Below, piece by piece: positions 30,638-39,568 of a stretch of DNA of 64,000 bases. The position numbers and the translations under genes were made by a program. Source of the DNA: Roseomonas alba. GTDB lineage: Bacteria; Pseudomonadota; Alphaproteobacteria; Acetobacterales; Acetobacteraceae. Under the pieces are notes generated by a model. That model was not told the origin of the DNA. It was given only the letters and a program-made list of their open reading frames with translations, and made no database searches. How positions within the stretch are numbered: position 1 is the stretch's first letter; every line of letters begins with the position of its first letter. The stretch spans positions 281,762-345,761 of the forward strand of contig NZ_JAHYBZ010000009.1 of the NCBI RefSeq assembly GCF_019430885.1, written 5' to 3'.

Positions 30638-31822
30638 TCACCGCGTGAAGAAGGCTCGCAGCCGCCGCATCGCCTCCCGCGCCAGCGCCACATCGACGGC
30701 GAAGCACAGCCGCAGATGCCCCTGGCCCGCCGGGCCGAAGGCCGTGCCCGGCGCGAGGCCGACCTTGGCCTCGCGCAGGATGCGGATCGCCAGCGCCTTG
30801 GCGTCGGTCTCCCCCGCCACGGACAGGAACAGGTAGAACGACCCCTCCGGCGCCGCGATGGTGATCCCCGGGATGGCCGACAGCCCTTCCACGAAGATGT
30901 CCCGCGCCGCGCGGCAGCGCGCGACCATGGTGCGAATGAAGTCGTCGCCCTGCTCCAGCGCCGCGATGCAGGCGTATTGGAGGAAGGTCGGGATCGACGT
31001 CGTGTTGTACTGGCCGAGATTGTCGAAGACCTGCGCCAGCCCCTCGGGGAAGATCAGCCAGCCGGCACGCCAGCCCGTCATCGCCCAGTTCTTCGAGAAG
31101 GTGTTCGCCACCAGCAGCCGGTCGGACGGCTCGCAGATTTCCAGGAACGACGGTGCGATCGCGTTCCCGTAGGTGAAGTGGTTGTAGACCTCATCCGAGA
31201 TCAGCCAGAGACCCCGTTCCCGCACCAGGTCGCGCAGCGCCGTCATCTGTGTCCGCGGCATCACCCAGCCCGTGGGGTTGGACGGCGAGTTGATCGCGAT
31301 CGCGCGCGTGCGCGGCGTGATCGCAGCGGCCACCTCGTCCAGATCGAGTTCCAGCCGTCCGTCCGGGCGTTGCTGGAATGGCACCGGCACGGGGACACCG
31401 CCGAGCAGCCGGATGATGGCATCGAGGTTCGGCCAGTGCGGCGCCGGGTAGATCACCTCCTCGCCCGGGCTGAGGATCGCCTGCATCGCCTGCATCAGCG
31501 CGTTGATGCCGCCGGCGGTGACGGTGAAGCGATCCGGCGCGACCTCCACACCCCAATGGCGGCGGTGGTAGTCGCTCAGCGCCTGGCGCAGCCGCGGCAG
31601 CCCCGTGGACCAGGTGTAGCGCGTATGGCCCTCGACCATCGCCTTGTGCGCGGCCTCGGTGATGAAGGCCGGCGTTGGCAGGTCGCCCTCGCCGACCCAG
31701 AGCTTGATGACCTCCGGGTCCTCGAAGCCGAGATAGGCGACTTCGGCAATCTCGTTGGCGGCGAGGTCGCGGATGCGGTCGGGCAGGCTGTCGCGCGGGG
31801 CGAGGGCAGGGGCGTCGGTCAT
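30638..31822 (-). CDS. Class I/II PLP-dependent aminotransferase
   Basis: This 394-residue fold-type I enzyme has the class I aminotransferase motifs: WVGEGDLPTPAFI near residue 43, the INSPSNPTGWV cofactor loop, SDEVYNHFTYG, and the PLP-binding Lys in ANTFSKNWAMTGWRAGW, followed by the conserved Arg near the C-terminus in LRLCFA. Substrate is unknown; it is AspC/AlaT-like. The ATG at 31822 is preferred to a longer open frame. It is divergent from the cyanase gene. Confidence 0.88.
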   Translation of the reverse strand: MTDAPALAPRDSLPDRIRDLAANEIAEVAYLGFEDPEVIKLWVGEGDLPTPAFITEAAHKAMVEGHTRYTWSTGLPRLRQALSDYHRRHWGVEVAPDRFTVTAGGINALMQAMQAILSPGEEVIYPAPHWPNLDAIIRLLGGVPVPVPFQQRPDGRLELDLDEVAAAITPRTRAIAINSPSNPTGWVMPRTQMTALRDLVRERGLWLISDEVYNHFTYGNAIAPSFLEICEPSDRLLVANTFSKNWAMTGWRAGWLIFPEGLAQVFDNLGQYNTTSIPTFLQYACIAALEQGDDFIRTMVARCRAARDIFVEGLSAIPGITIAAPEGSFYLFLSVAGETDAKALAIRILREAKVGLAPGTAFGPAGQGHLRLCFAVDVALAREAMRRLRAFFTR

Positions 31823-31997
31823 GCGGGGCGGGTTGTGGCCGATGCCAGCACCCCGGGGCAAGCGCCATGGGCCATTCCTGCCCGGAAAGGAGGCGTGCGT
31901 TTCACGGCCGGCGGCCGGCGCGGCGGCAAACCGCCGTTGCGCCGGGCGGCACACCCCTTGCTCCCGGTCCGGCACCGGGATGGCAAGGAGACGACGC

Positions 31998-32480
31998 ATG
32001 ACGCGCGACCAACTCACCGAGAAGATCCTCGATATCAAGCGTGAGAAGGGCCTCACCTGGAAGCAGATCACCGAGGCGATCGGCGGCATGTCGCCCATGC
32101 TCGTCGTCGGCGCGCTGCTCGGCCAGATGAAGCTCGTCAAGCCGCTCGCCGCCAAGGCGAAGGATCTGTTCGGCTTGACCGAGGCCGAGGCGGCCATGCT
32201 GAACGAGGTCCCCTATCGCGGCATGCCCATGCCGCCGACCGACCCACTGATCTACCGCTTCTACGAACTGGTGATGGTCAACGGGCCGGCGCTGAAGGCG
32301 CTGATCGAGGAGGAATTTGGCGACGGCATCATGTCCGCCATCGACTTCAACATGGAGATCGAGCGCGAGCCCAACGCGAAGGGCGACCGCGTCAAGCTGT
32401 CCATGAGCGGCAAGTTCCTCCCCTACAAGTATTACGGCGCCGAGCAGGGCATCCCCGAATACGGCTTCAAGGAGGAATGA
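31998..32480 (+). CDS. cynS: Cyanate hydratase (cyanase)
   Basis: This 160-residue enzyme converts cyanate and bicarbonate to ammonia and carbon dioxide. The N-terminal helix-turn-helix-like domain (residues 1-75) and the catalytic C-terminal domain are both present. The active-site Arg and Glu are in YRFYELV and the Ser in FGDGIMSAIDF. The length matches E. coli CynS (156). An AAGGAG site precedes the ATG at 31998. There is no CynT carbonic anhydrase or CynR regulator beside it. The aspartate dehydrogenase gene follows after about 100 bases. Confidence 0.93.
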   Translation: MTRDQLTEKILDIKREKGLTWKQITEAIGGMSPMLVVGALLGQMKLVKPLAAKAKDLFGLTEAEAAMLNEVPYRGMPMPPTDPLIYRFYELVMVNGPALKALIEEEFGDGIMSAIDFNMEIEREPNAKGDRVKLSMSGKFLPYKYYGAEQGIPEYGFKEE

Positions 32481-32582
32481 CGCCGCGCGCCGTCCCAGCG
32501 CCGGCCGCAGGAAGGCCGGGATGAGGCTTCTGCGGCGCCGGCGGCCGTGCTAACGCCCGCGCCTCAGTTTCCGGAGGGGGCC

Positions 32583-33392
32583 ATGGCGCAGGAATTGACG
32601 GTCGGCATCGCGGGTCTTGGGGCGATCGGCCTGCACTTGGCGCGCACGCTGGATACGGGCGTGGAAGGGCTGCGCCTCGCCGCCGTCTCGGCCCGCGACC
32701 TCAAGAAGGCACAGGCGAATGTCGGCGGCTTCAAGGTGCCGCCGATGGTCGTGCCCAATGCCGAGCTCGCCGCCTGCGACATTGTCGTCGAGGCCGCCCC
32801 CGCCGCGGCCTTCGAGGAGATCGCCACCGCCGCGATCGAAGCCGGGAAGATCTTCGTCCCGTCTTCCGTCGGCGCGTTGCTGCCGCGCATGCATCTGGTG
32901 GATCGCGCGAAGCAGACCGGCGCGCGCATCATCGTGCCGACCGGGGCGCTGCTCGGCCTCGATGCCGTGCGCGCGGCCGCCGAAGGCGAGGTGGAAAGCG
33001 TGACGATCGAGACGCGCAAGCCGCCGCGTGGGCTGGAAGGCGCGCCCTATCTGAAGCAGCACGCCATCGATGTCGGCGCCGTCACCACTGCGACGTGCGT
33101 CTTCAAGGGAAATGCCTTCGACGCCGCGCAAGGCTTCCCGGCGAACGTGAACGTCGCCGCTGCACTCGCCCTCGCCGGCATCGGGCCCGAGCGCACCATG
33201 GTCGAGATCTGGGCGGACCCCGGCGTGACGCGCAACACGCACACAATCCGCGTCGAGGCGGCCGCCGCACGCCTGACCATGACCATCGAGAACGTGCCGA
33301 GTGAGGAGAACCCCCGCACCGGCAAGATCACGCCGCTGTCGATCGTCGCCTGCCTGCGTGGGCTGACCAGCACGCTGAAGGTGGGATCGTAG
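32583..33392 (+). CDS. L-aspartate dehydrogenase-like protein (NadX family)
   Basis: This 269-residue protein has an N-terminal NAD(P)-binding motif GIAGLGAIGLHLARTLD (residues 8-24) and the DUF108 catalytic domain typical of NadX-type aspartate dehydrogenases, with a GALLGLDAVRAA segment near residue 122 and a DPGVTRNTH motif near 212. Such enzymes deaminate aspartate to iminoaspartate or oxaloacetate for NAD synthesis or nitrogen metabolism. No nadA or nadC is nearby, so a catabolic role is possible. A CGGAGGGGG site precedes the ATG. Confidence 0.8.
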   Translation: MAQELTVGIAGLGAIGLHLARTLDTGVEGLRLAAVSARDLKKAQANVGGFKVPPMVVPNAELAACDIVVEAAPAAAFEEIATAAIEAGKIFVPSSVGALLPRMHLVDRAKQTGARIIVPTGALLGLDAVRAAAEGEVESVTIETRKPPRGLEGAPYLKQHAIDVGAVTTATCVFKGNAFDAAQGFPANVNVAAALALAGIGPERTMVEIWADPGVTRNTHTIRVEAAAARLTMTIENVPSEENPRTGKITPLSIVACLRGLTSTLKVGS

Positions 33393-33393
33393 G

Positions 33394-33827
33394 CGGGAGA
33401 GGCTTTGCCCCTCCCGAACCCTCCCCGCCCAAGGCCACAAGGCCTTTGGAAACCGTCACTTGGCATTGGGCAGGGCATGTGTTGCGGATGCCGAAGCGCG
33501 TGCGCAATGCGCGCGGCCGCTGCTTCCTGATCACTCTTGTACTTCCGCTATGGGACCGAGAGGGCGTTGCGCCTCTCGGATTCGCCCCAGCAAAGGCCGA
33601 AGGGCCCTTGCAAACCTCAACTTGGTTCCGTGCGCCACGGCCGGAATGGCGCCGAGACCCGCTCCTGCGCATCAAGGGTGTTAGGCGGGTGCAGCACGGC
33701 GATTGCGCCCGGCACCGGAAGATTGCGTTCCAAGTGCTCCAAGCACCAGGGGCGCCCATTGGCGTTGCGAAGCAACGTCAATGGGATCCCGATGGTGGGG
33801 TGGTTCCGAGGGGCAGCGCCCCTCCAA
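33394..33827. repeat. Dispersed hairpin element, copy E (double/nested)
   Basis: This 434-bp block holds more than one unit. A left half-unit runs from CGGGAGAGGC...GCCCCTCCCG (33394-33416) through CCAAGGCC/GGCCTTTGG and AAACCGTCACTTGG to about 33475. A second unit starts with CCGAGAGGGC...GCGCCTCTCGG (33556-33579), contains the accessory palindrome CCCATTGGCGTTGC/GCAACGTCAATGGG (33755-33785), and ends with CCGAGGGGC...GCCCCTCC (33806-33825). It separates the aspartate dehydrogenase and PhoD genes. Confidence 0.8.
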
Positions 33828-33904
33828 TGGCAACAGCGGCAGCAAGCGGGCCTCTCGCGCCCTTGCAGCCGCCAAGCTGAAGTGGGTCGCGGCCTTCTCT
33901 CCGA

Positions 33905-35512
33905 TCACCCGCGCTGCACGCCCGGCCGCCCGGCTTCCACCACCAGCCGCGCCGCCGTCTCGCGCGGCGCGCCTTCGCGGGTGACGTAGTCCAGCGCGAC
34001 GAATTCCGTCGTCATCCGCGCGGCCGTCGCCTCGCCCACGCAGTATCCCCGGCGGGCATGGAACAGCGCGATGTCGGGGTTGCGGCGCAGGATCTCCTGT
34101 CCGCCTGGCGTCATCACCGCGCCGTCGCCCTCGCTCGTTGCCGAGGTCGCGGTGAACTCCGTCGCGACCGGTGGGCTCGCCGTATCCTCCGGCTTGCGGC
34201 GGATCGTCGCGGCGAGGGCCACATGCACATCGCCCGACAGCACCACGGGGTTGGGCGTGCGGCGTTCCGCCACGGCATCGAGCAGCCGCTGCCGCGCGGC
34301 GGGATAGGCGTCCCACTTGTCCATCGACAACGCGCCGTTGCGCAGCTCGCGCCGCATCATCGGCACCTGCTGGGCGAGGATGTTCCACCGCGCCGGGCTG
34401 TCCGTCATGCCCGCGACCAGCCAGCGTTCCTGCTCGGCCCCCAGCATCTGGGCGTCGGGGCGGAAGACGTCGGGGCAGGCAGGCTTCGATCCGTCGCCGC
34501 AGGGCTGGTCGTCGCGGAATTGGCGCGTGTCGAGCACGTTCACCCGCATCAGCCTGCCGAAATCGAGCCGGCGATACGCCGTGATGTCCTGCCCGCGTGG
34601 CAGGGCGGCGGCGCGGACGGGCATGTGCTCGTACCAGGCCTGGAAGGCGGCCGCCTTGCGCAGGGCAAATGTCTCTGGCGGGACGGCGACGGGGTGGCGC
34701 GGGCTCCGGCCATCCTCCTCGCTGAAGGATCCGGCCCAGTTGTTGTCGACCTCGTGGTCGTCGTAGCTCGGCAGGAAGGCGTGCGCCGCATGGGCCGCCT
34801 GCAGGTCCGGATCGGTGCGGTATTGCGCATAGCGCAACCGGTAGTCGGCGAGCGTCATGGTCTCGCCCCCGACATGCTGCCGCACCAGCGGTCCCCAGCC
34901 GCGCTGGCCTGCCTGCCGACCGGCATATTCATAGATGTAGTCGCCATAGTGGAAGACGAAGTCGAGGTCGGGCTCGGTCGCGATGTGCTTCCAGGCGGTG
35001 AAGAAGCCATGCTCGTAGTGCTGGCAGCCGGCGACGGCGAAGCGCAGCCGTTCGGGCGCCGCATCCGGCGCCGGGGCCGTGCGCGCCCGGCCGACCGGGC
35101 TCGCCTGGCCCCCCGCCTGGAAGCGGTAGAAATAGGGCCGGCCCGGGGCGAGGCCCCGCACCTCCACATGGACCGCATGGGCCTTCTGCGGCCAGGCCGC
35201 GGTCATGCCGCGCAGGGCGATGCGCGTGAAGGCCTCGTCCTCCGCGACCGCCCAGCCGACGGGAACCGACAGCGGCGGCAAGCCTCCGTCCTGGGCAAAG
35301 GGCTCGGGGGCCAGCCGCGTCCAGATCACGAAGCCATCGGGTGAGGGTTCGCCGCTCGCCACGCCCAGCGTGAAGAGAGAGCCCCGGGGCAGCTCCTGTG
35401 CGAAGGCGGGACGCGCCGGTGGTGCCAGCGCAGCCAAGGCGGCAAGCCCGGTCGCCCCGCGCAGTAGTCGCCGGCGGGAGAGGTCGAGAATGTGGCGGGC
35501 GACGCTGTCCAT
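33905..35512 (-). CDS. phoD: Alkaline phosphatase D family protein
   Basis: This 535-residue exported phosphodiesterase/phosphatase begins with a Tat signal (SRRRLLRGATGLAALAALA, about residues 12-30). The PhoD domain shows GVASGEPSPDGFVIWTRLAPEP, then the metal-binding FAVAGCQHYEHGFFTAW and FHYGDYIYEYA segments, a YDDHEVDNNWAG motif, and LSGDVHVALAA near the C-terminus. PhoD enzymes release phosphate from diesters and use iron and calcium. The ATG at 35512 is chosen over a longer frame because it places the Tat motif correctly. No Pho box was seen upstream. Confidence 0.92.
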   Translation of the reverse strand: MDSVARHILDLSRRRLLRGATGLAALAALAPPARPAFAQELPRGSLFTLGVASGEPSPDGFVIWTRLAPEPFAQDGGLPPLSVPVGWAVAEDEAFTRIALRGMTAAWPQKAHAVHVEVRGLAPGRPYFYRFQAGGQASPVGRARTAPAPDAAPERLRFAVAGCQHYEHGFFTAWKHIATEPDLDFVFHYGDYIYEYAGRQAGQRGWGPLVRQHVGGETMTLADYRLRYAQYRTDPDLQAAHAAHAFLPSYDDHEVDNNWAGSFSEEDGRSPRHPVAVPPETFALRKAAAFQAWYEHMPVRAAALPRGQDITAYRRLDFGRLMRVNVLDTRQFRDDQPCGDGSKPACPDVFRPDAQMLGAEQERWLVAGMTDSPARWNILAQQVPMMRRELRNGALSMDKWDAYPAARQRLLDAVAERRTPNPVVLSGDVHVALAATIRRKPEDTASPPVATEFTATSATSEGDGAVMTPGGQEILRRNPDIALFHARRGYCVGEATAARMTTEFVALDYVTREGAPRETAARLVVEAGRPGVQRG

Positions 35513-35672
35513 GCGGATCGATCCTGAGTGCCGGCGGCGGACCATGCCGCGCCCGCAGGTCCTGTGGGAGTGAAGCCTGCGTTATGTCGCCGGCGGTCCA
35601 GGGGGCTATCGCCCCGCGCGTCCCTATGGCCTGATCGCCCAACAAGACAAGACGTTCGGGGAGTATCCAGGA

Positions 35673-36647
35673 ATGACCTTTCCGCGCCGCGCCGCCCTGG
35701 CGCTGCCTGCCCTCGCGATTGTGCCTCGCGCGGCGTGCGCGGCCTTCCCCGATCGTCCGATCCGCATCGTGGTGCCTTTCGCCGCCGGTACCTCCTCCGA
35801 CCTCCAGGCCCGGATCATGGGTGAGAGGATGGCCCCGGTGCTCGGCCAGCCCGTGGTGGTGGAGAACCGCGCCGGCGGCGGTGGCACGGTGGGCGCCGAG
35901 GCCGTCGCGAAATCCACCCCGGACGGCCATACGCTGCTGCTCGGGTCGAACGGGCCGCTGACCAATGCCCCGGTGCTCCAGGCGCGGCTACCCTATGATC
36001 CGGCGCGCGACTTCGCGCCGGTGGCGATGATGACGCGCAGCCCGCTGACGCTCAGTGTGCGGGCCGACAGCCCCTGGCGCAGCGTCGTGGATGTGCTCGC
36101 TGCCGCGCGGGCGCGACCCGGGGATGTGGCGATCGGCTCCTCCGGCCAGGGCAGCGCGACCCATTTCCTGATCGAGCAGGTCATGGCCACCGCCGGGGTG
36201 CGCTTCACCCATGTGCCCTATCGCGGATCCTCCGTCTCGGTGCCGGACGTGGTGGCGGGCAACATCCCGCTGGTGATGGCCGAGATCTCGACGATCCTGC
36301 CACTCTGGCGCGGTGGGCAGATCCGCATCCTGGCCATGTCCTCGGCCGGGCGCATGCCGATCGCCCCGGATGTCCCGACCTTGAAGGAGAGCGGGCTCGA
36401 CCTGACCGGCGGGTCCTGGGCCGGCCTGGTGGCGGCGACCGGCACGCCGCCCGTGGCGGTGACAACCCTGGCGGCGGCGGTGCGGGCCGGGCTCGCCGAT
36501 GCGAGCTATCGCGACCGTCAGGCCCAACTCGGGGCCGAGATCGTGGCGGAGAGCGAGCAATCGCCGGAGGGCTTCGCCTCCTGGCTGGAACGGGAACGGG
36601 CGTCGATCCGCGCGACCGCGGAACGCGCCGGCATCCGGCCGGAGTGA
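35673..36647 (+). CDS. Bug/TctC-family periplasmic solute-binding protein
   Basis: This 324-residue protein has a signal peptide (MTFPRRAALALPALAIVPRAACA) and the Bug fold: FPDRPIRIVVPFAAGTSSDLQARI near the mature N-terminus, VVENRAGGGGTVGAEAVAKSTPDGHTLLL, and a C-terminal LAAAVRAGLADASYRDR segment. Such proteins bind carboxylates or similar ligands for tripartite tricarboxylate transporters. No tctA or tctB gene is next to it; orphan Bug genes are common in this bacterial group. Confidence 0.9.
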   Translation: MTFPRRAALALPALAIVPRAACAAFPDRPIRIVVPFAAGTSSDLQARIMGERMAPVLGQPVVVENRAGGGGTVGAEAVAKSTPDGHTLLLGSNGPLTNAPVLQARLPYDPARDFAPVAMMTRSPLTLSVRADSPWRSVVDVLAAARARPGDVAIGSSGQGSATHFLIEQVMATAGVRFTHVPYRGSSVSVPDVVAGNIPLVMAEISTILPLWRGGQIRILAMSSAGRMPIAPDVPTLKESGLDLTGGSWAGLVAATGTPPVAVTTLAAAVRAGLADASYRDRQAQLGAEIVAESEQSPEGFASWLERERASIRATAERAGIRPE

Positions 36648-36652
36648 GGCGA

Positions 36653-36720
36653 TTGGAGAGGGACCCTTGTCCTCTCCGAACCTCTCCCCGCCACGGGATC
36701 CCACCGATCCCCGGGGCTTG
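36653..36720. repeat. Fragment of the dispersed hairpin element (F)
   Basis: Only the left end is kept: GGAGAGGGAC at 36655-36664 pairs with GTCCTCTCC at 36669-36677 with one bulge, followed by GAACCTCTCCCCGCCACGGG, the usual continuation of a left arm. No right arm is present before rpsB. The rest of the gap to 36892 shows no gene; a TTGACC near 36804 could be part of the rpsB promoter. Confidence 0.65.
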
Positions 36721-36892
36721 CCCAAGCCGCCGCTTTCCGCCATATCCCCACGCGCCGGTCGGGGTTCGCCTCGCCCGGCAAATCCGCACGCGGCGCGCCC
36801 TTCCTTGACCGAGGCAGGGTCCGGTCCCCGGGAGACATCCGGGGCATGTGCCGCGGAGGCTCAACCGGACTATCGGAAAGGAGGCTCGCCCC

Positions 36893-37708
36893 ATGGCGAT
36901 GCGCGAAGTCACCCTGCGTGCCCTGCTCGAGGCAGGCGTTCACTTTGGCCACCACACGCGGCGCTGGAACCCGCGGATGGCGCCCTACATCTTCGGCGTC
37001 CGCAACCAGGTCCATATCCTCGACCTGCAGCAGACCGTGCCGATGATGGAGCGCGCGCTGAAGGCCGTGCGCGACACCGTCGCCGCCGGCGGCCGCGTGC
37101 TGTTCGTCGGCACCAAGAAGGCGGCGGCCGACTACGTGGCGGAAGCCGCGACCCGCTGCGGCCAGTACTACGTCAACCATCGCTGGCTCGGCGGCATGCT
37201 GACCAACTGGAAGACGATCACGGGCTCGATCAAGCGCCTGAAGCAGATGGACGAGCGTCTTGGGACCGACACCAGCGGTCTGACCAAGAAGGAAGTCCTG
37301 ATGCTGACCCGCGACAAGGAGAAGCTTGATCGCGCGCTCGGCGGCATCAAGGAGATGGGCGGCCTACCCGACATCATCTTCGTGATCGACACCGTGAAGG
37401 AGAAGCTGGCGATCGAGGAGGCCAACAAGCTCGGCATCCCCGTCATCGCCGTGGTCGACTCCAATGCGGACCCTGAGGGCGTGACCTTCCCGATCCCGGG
37501 CAATGACGACGCGATCCGCGCCATCACCCTGTATTGCGACATGATCGCGTCTGCGGTGCTGGACGGCATCTCGGCCGAGCTGCAGGCGTCCGGCGTCGAT
37601 ATCGGCGGCGCGGAGGATCTCGCCGCCGAGGATCTGCCGGAGGCGCTGCCCGAAGCCGTGGCGGAAGCCCCGGCCGAGGCGCCCGCCGAAGCGCAGCCCC
37701 AGGCCTGA
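36893..37708 (+). CDS. rpsB: 30S ribosomal protein S2
   Basis: This 271-residue ribosomal protein begins with the conserved [24 protein letters not shown] motif and contains the [13 protein letters not shown] and [13 protein letters not shown] segments. The last 40 residues are an acidic Ala/Glu/Pro extension seen in alphaproteobacterial S2 proteins and absent from E. coli. An AAAGGAGG site precedes the ATG. It is the first gene of the long downstream cluster. A strong hairpin separates it from tsf, as in many bacteria where S2 output exceeds that of Ts. Confidence 0.97.
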   Translation: MAMREVTLRALLEAGVHFGHHTRRWNPRMAPYIFGVRNQVHILDLQQTVPMMERALKAVRDTVAAGGRVLFVGTKKAAADYVAEAATRCGQYYVNHRWLGGMLTNWKTITGSIKRLKQMDERLGTDTSGLTKKEVLMLTRDKEKLDRALGGIKEMGGLPDIIFVIDTVKEKLAIEEANKLGIPVIAVVDSNADPEGVTFPIPGNDDAIRAITLYCDMIASAVLDGISAELQASGVDIGGAEDLAAEDLPEALPEAVAEAPAEAPAEAQPQA

Positions 37709-37718
37709 GCCTGACCTG

Positions 37719-37749
37719 CCGGGGCCCTTCAGGGCCCCGGTTCTTTCTT
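37719..37749 (+). terminator. Hairpin between rpsB and tsf
   Basis: CCGGGGCCC at 37719-37727 pairs perfectly with GGGCCCCGG at 37732-37740 around TTCA, followed by TTCTTTCTT. This is a good intrinsic terminator or attenuator with readthrough into tsf. Confidence 0.75.
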
Positions 37750-37776
37750 CCCACCTGGCAACCACGGAGTCGTCCG

Positions 37777-38715
37777 ATGGCCGAGATCACTGCGGCGATG
37801 GTGCGCGACCTGCGCGAGAAGACCGGCGCGGGCATGATGGACTGCAAGAAGGCGCTGGTTGAATCGAACGGCGACATGGAGGCCGCGATCGACTGGCTGC
37901 GCAAGAAGGGCCTGTCGGCCGCGGCCAAGAAGTCCGGCCGCGTCGCGGCGGAAGGCCTCGTCGCCGTCGCCTCGGCCCCGCGCACCGCCGCGATGGTTGA
38001 GATCAACGCCGAGACCGACTTCGTCGCCCGCAACGAGCATTTCCAGGCCTTCTGCGCGGCGGTGGCCGAGCTGGTCCTGACGGTCGGCGACGACATCGAG
38101 GCGATCAAGGCCGCCCGCTACCCGGGCTCGCTGGACCTGGTCGAGGGCGGCACGTCCTTCCGCACCGTCGGCGAACAGCTCACCCACCTGATCGCGACGA
38201 TCGGCGAGAACATGTCGATCCGTCGCGCGAAGCGCCTGCATGTCAGCGAGGGCGTCGTCGCGACCTATGTCCATTCGGCGGTGAAGCCGGGCATGGGCAA
38301 GATCGGCGTGCTGGTGGCGCTCGAAGGTTCCTCCGAGGAAGCCGTGGTCGAGACGCTGGGCCGCCAGATCGGCATGCACGTCGCCGCGACCCGCCCCGAG
38401 GCGCTGGACATCTCGGTCGTCGATCCCTCCGCGCTGGAGCGCGAGAAGGCCGTGCTGAGCGAGCAGGCCAAGGCCTCCGGCAAGCCGGAGGCGGTCATCC
38501 AGAAGATGGTCGAGGGCCGCATCCGCAAGTACTACGAGGAGGTCGTCCTCCTCGAGCAGGTGTGGGTGCATGACGGCGAGAGCCGCGTGAAGGAAGTGGT
38601 GAAGAAGGCGGGCATGACGCTGGCCGGCTTCGCCCGCTTCCAGCTCGGTGAGGGCATCGAGAAGCAGACCTCGGACTTCGCCGCCGAGGTCGCCGCGGCC
38701 GCCGGCCAGGGCTGA
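37777..38715 (+). CDS. tsf: Translation elongation factor Ts
   Basis: This 312-residue guanine-nucleotide exchange factor for EF-Tu has the conserved [22 protein letters not shown]-like N-terminus, [16 protein letters not shown] near residue 75, and the dimerisation and coiled-coil parts. The length is usual for alphaproteobacteria, with a charged C-terminus ending in [12 protein letters not shown]. It follows rpsB after a 68-base gap containing the attenuator hairpin. A weaker hairpin at 38726-38745 follows. Confidence 0.97.
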   Translation: MAEITAAMVRDLREKTGAGMMDCKKALVESNGDMEAAIDWLRKKGLSAAAKKSGRVAAEGLVAVASAPRTAAMVEINAETDFVARNEHFQAFCAAVAELVLTVGDDIEAIKAARYPGSLDLVEGGTSFRTVGEQLTHLIATIGENMSIRRAKRLHVSEGVVATYVHSAVKPGMGKIGVLVALEGSSEEAVVETLGRQIGMHVAATRPEALDISVVDPSALEREKAVLSEQAKASGKPEAVIQKMVEGRIRKYYEEVVLLEQVWVHDGESRVKEVVKKAGMTLAGFARFQLGEGIEKQTSDFAAEVAAAAGQG

Positions 38716-38725
38716 AGCCCGCCCG

Positions 38726-38745
38726 GGCGGGGCTATGGCCCCGCC
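38726..38745 (+). terminator. Hairpin after tsf
   Basis: GGCGGGGC at 38726-38733 pairs with GCCCCGCC at 38738-38745 around TATG. There is no T-run, so it may act as a partial terminator or mRNA-stabilising hairpin between tsf and pyrH. Confidence 0.5.
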
Positions 38746-38826
38746 TGATCGCCTTATTGTCGCCTAAGGGGCGCGGCCTTTATGGTGCCGCGCCCGTCAC
38801 CCAACTCGGAATTGAAACGCCTGACC

Positions 38827-39555
38827 ATGAGCGACATGCCATCCTACAAGCGCGTCCTGCTCAAGGTGTCGGGTGAGGCGTTGATGGGCGATCGCGACTA
38901 CGGCCTCGATACCGCCGTCTGCCGCCGCATCGCCGACGACGTGAAGGGCGTCATTGACCTCGGGGTCGAGGTTTGCCTGGTGATCGGCGGGGGCAACATC
39001 TTCCGCGGCGTCGCCGGCGCGGCCACGGGGATGGACCGGGCCCAGGCCGATTCGATCGGCATGCTGGCGACCGTGATGAACGCGCTCGCCATGCAGTCCG
39101 CGCTGGAGAAGGTCGGCGTCCCGACCCGGGTGCAGTCGGCGATCCCGATGTCCTCGGTCTGCGAGCCCTTCATCCGTCGCCGCGCCGTGCGGCACATGGA
39201 AAAGGGCCGGGTGGTCATCTTCGCCGCCGGCACGGGCAACCCCTTCTTCACCACCGACACCGCCGCCGCCCTGCGCGCGGCCGAGATGGGCTGCGACGCG
39301 CTGCTGAAGGGCACGCAGGTGGACGGCGTCTATTCCGCCGACCCGCGCAAGAATCCCAAGGCGGAGCGCTATGTCACGCTCACCTATCTCGACATGCTGG
39401 CGCGCGACCTCGCCGTGATGGACGCGGCGGCGATCAGCCTGGCGCGCGAGAACAAGCTGCCGATCATCGTCTTCAACATCCACGAGCCCGGCGCCTTCAC
39501 CGCGGTGATGAAGGGCGAGGGGCTCTTCACCACCGTTCACGAGAACCAGCTCTGA
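38827..39555 (+). CDS. pyrH: UMP kinase
   Basis: This 242-residue amino-acid-kinase-fold enzyme phosphorylates UMP to UDP. Motifs include [13 protein letters not shown] at the N-terminus, [12 protein letters not shown] for phosphate binding, [17 protein letters not shown], and [17 protein letters not shown]. The ATG at 38827 begins [10 protein letters not shown]; a longer frame from 38782 lacks a site. It is followed 13 bases later by frr, the standard order. Confidence 0.97.
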   Translation: MSDMPSYKRVLLKVSGEALMGDRDYGLDTAVCRRIADDVKGVIDLGVEVCLVIGGGNIFRGVAGAATGMDRAQADSIGMLATVMNALAMQSALEKVGVPTRVQSAIPMSSVCEPFIRRRAVRHMEKGRVVIFAAGTGNPFFTTDTAAALRAAEMGCDALLKGTQVDGVYSADPRKNPKAERYVTLTYLDMLARDLAVMDAAAISLARENKLPIIVFNIHEPGAFTAVMKGEGLFTTVHENQL

Positions 39556-39568
39556 GGGAGGCCGGCCC

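Noticed and set aside
31823..31997. A gene between the aminotransferase and cynS
   Set aside because: The longer frames on both strands are upstream extensions of the two real genes without start signals; the gap is a divergent promoter region.
36653..36892. A ribosomal protein leader or riboswitch before rpsB
   Set aside because: The only clear structure is a fragment of the dispersed element; no known S2 leader pattern could be recognised.
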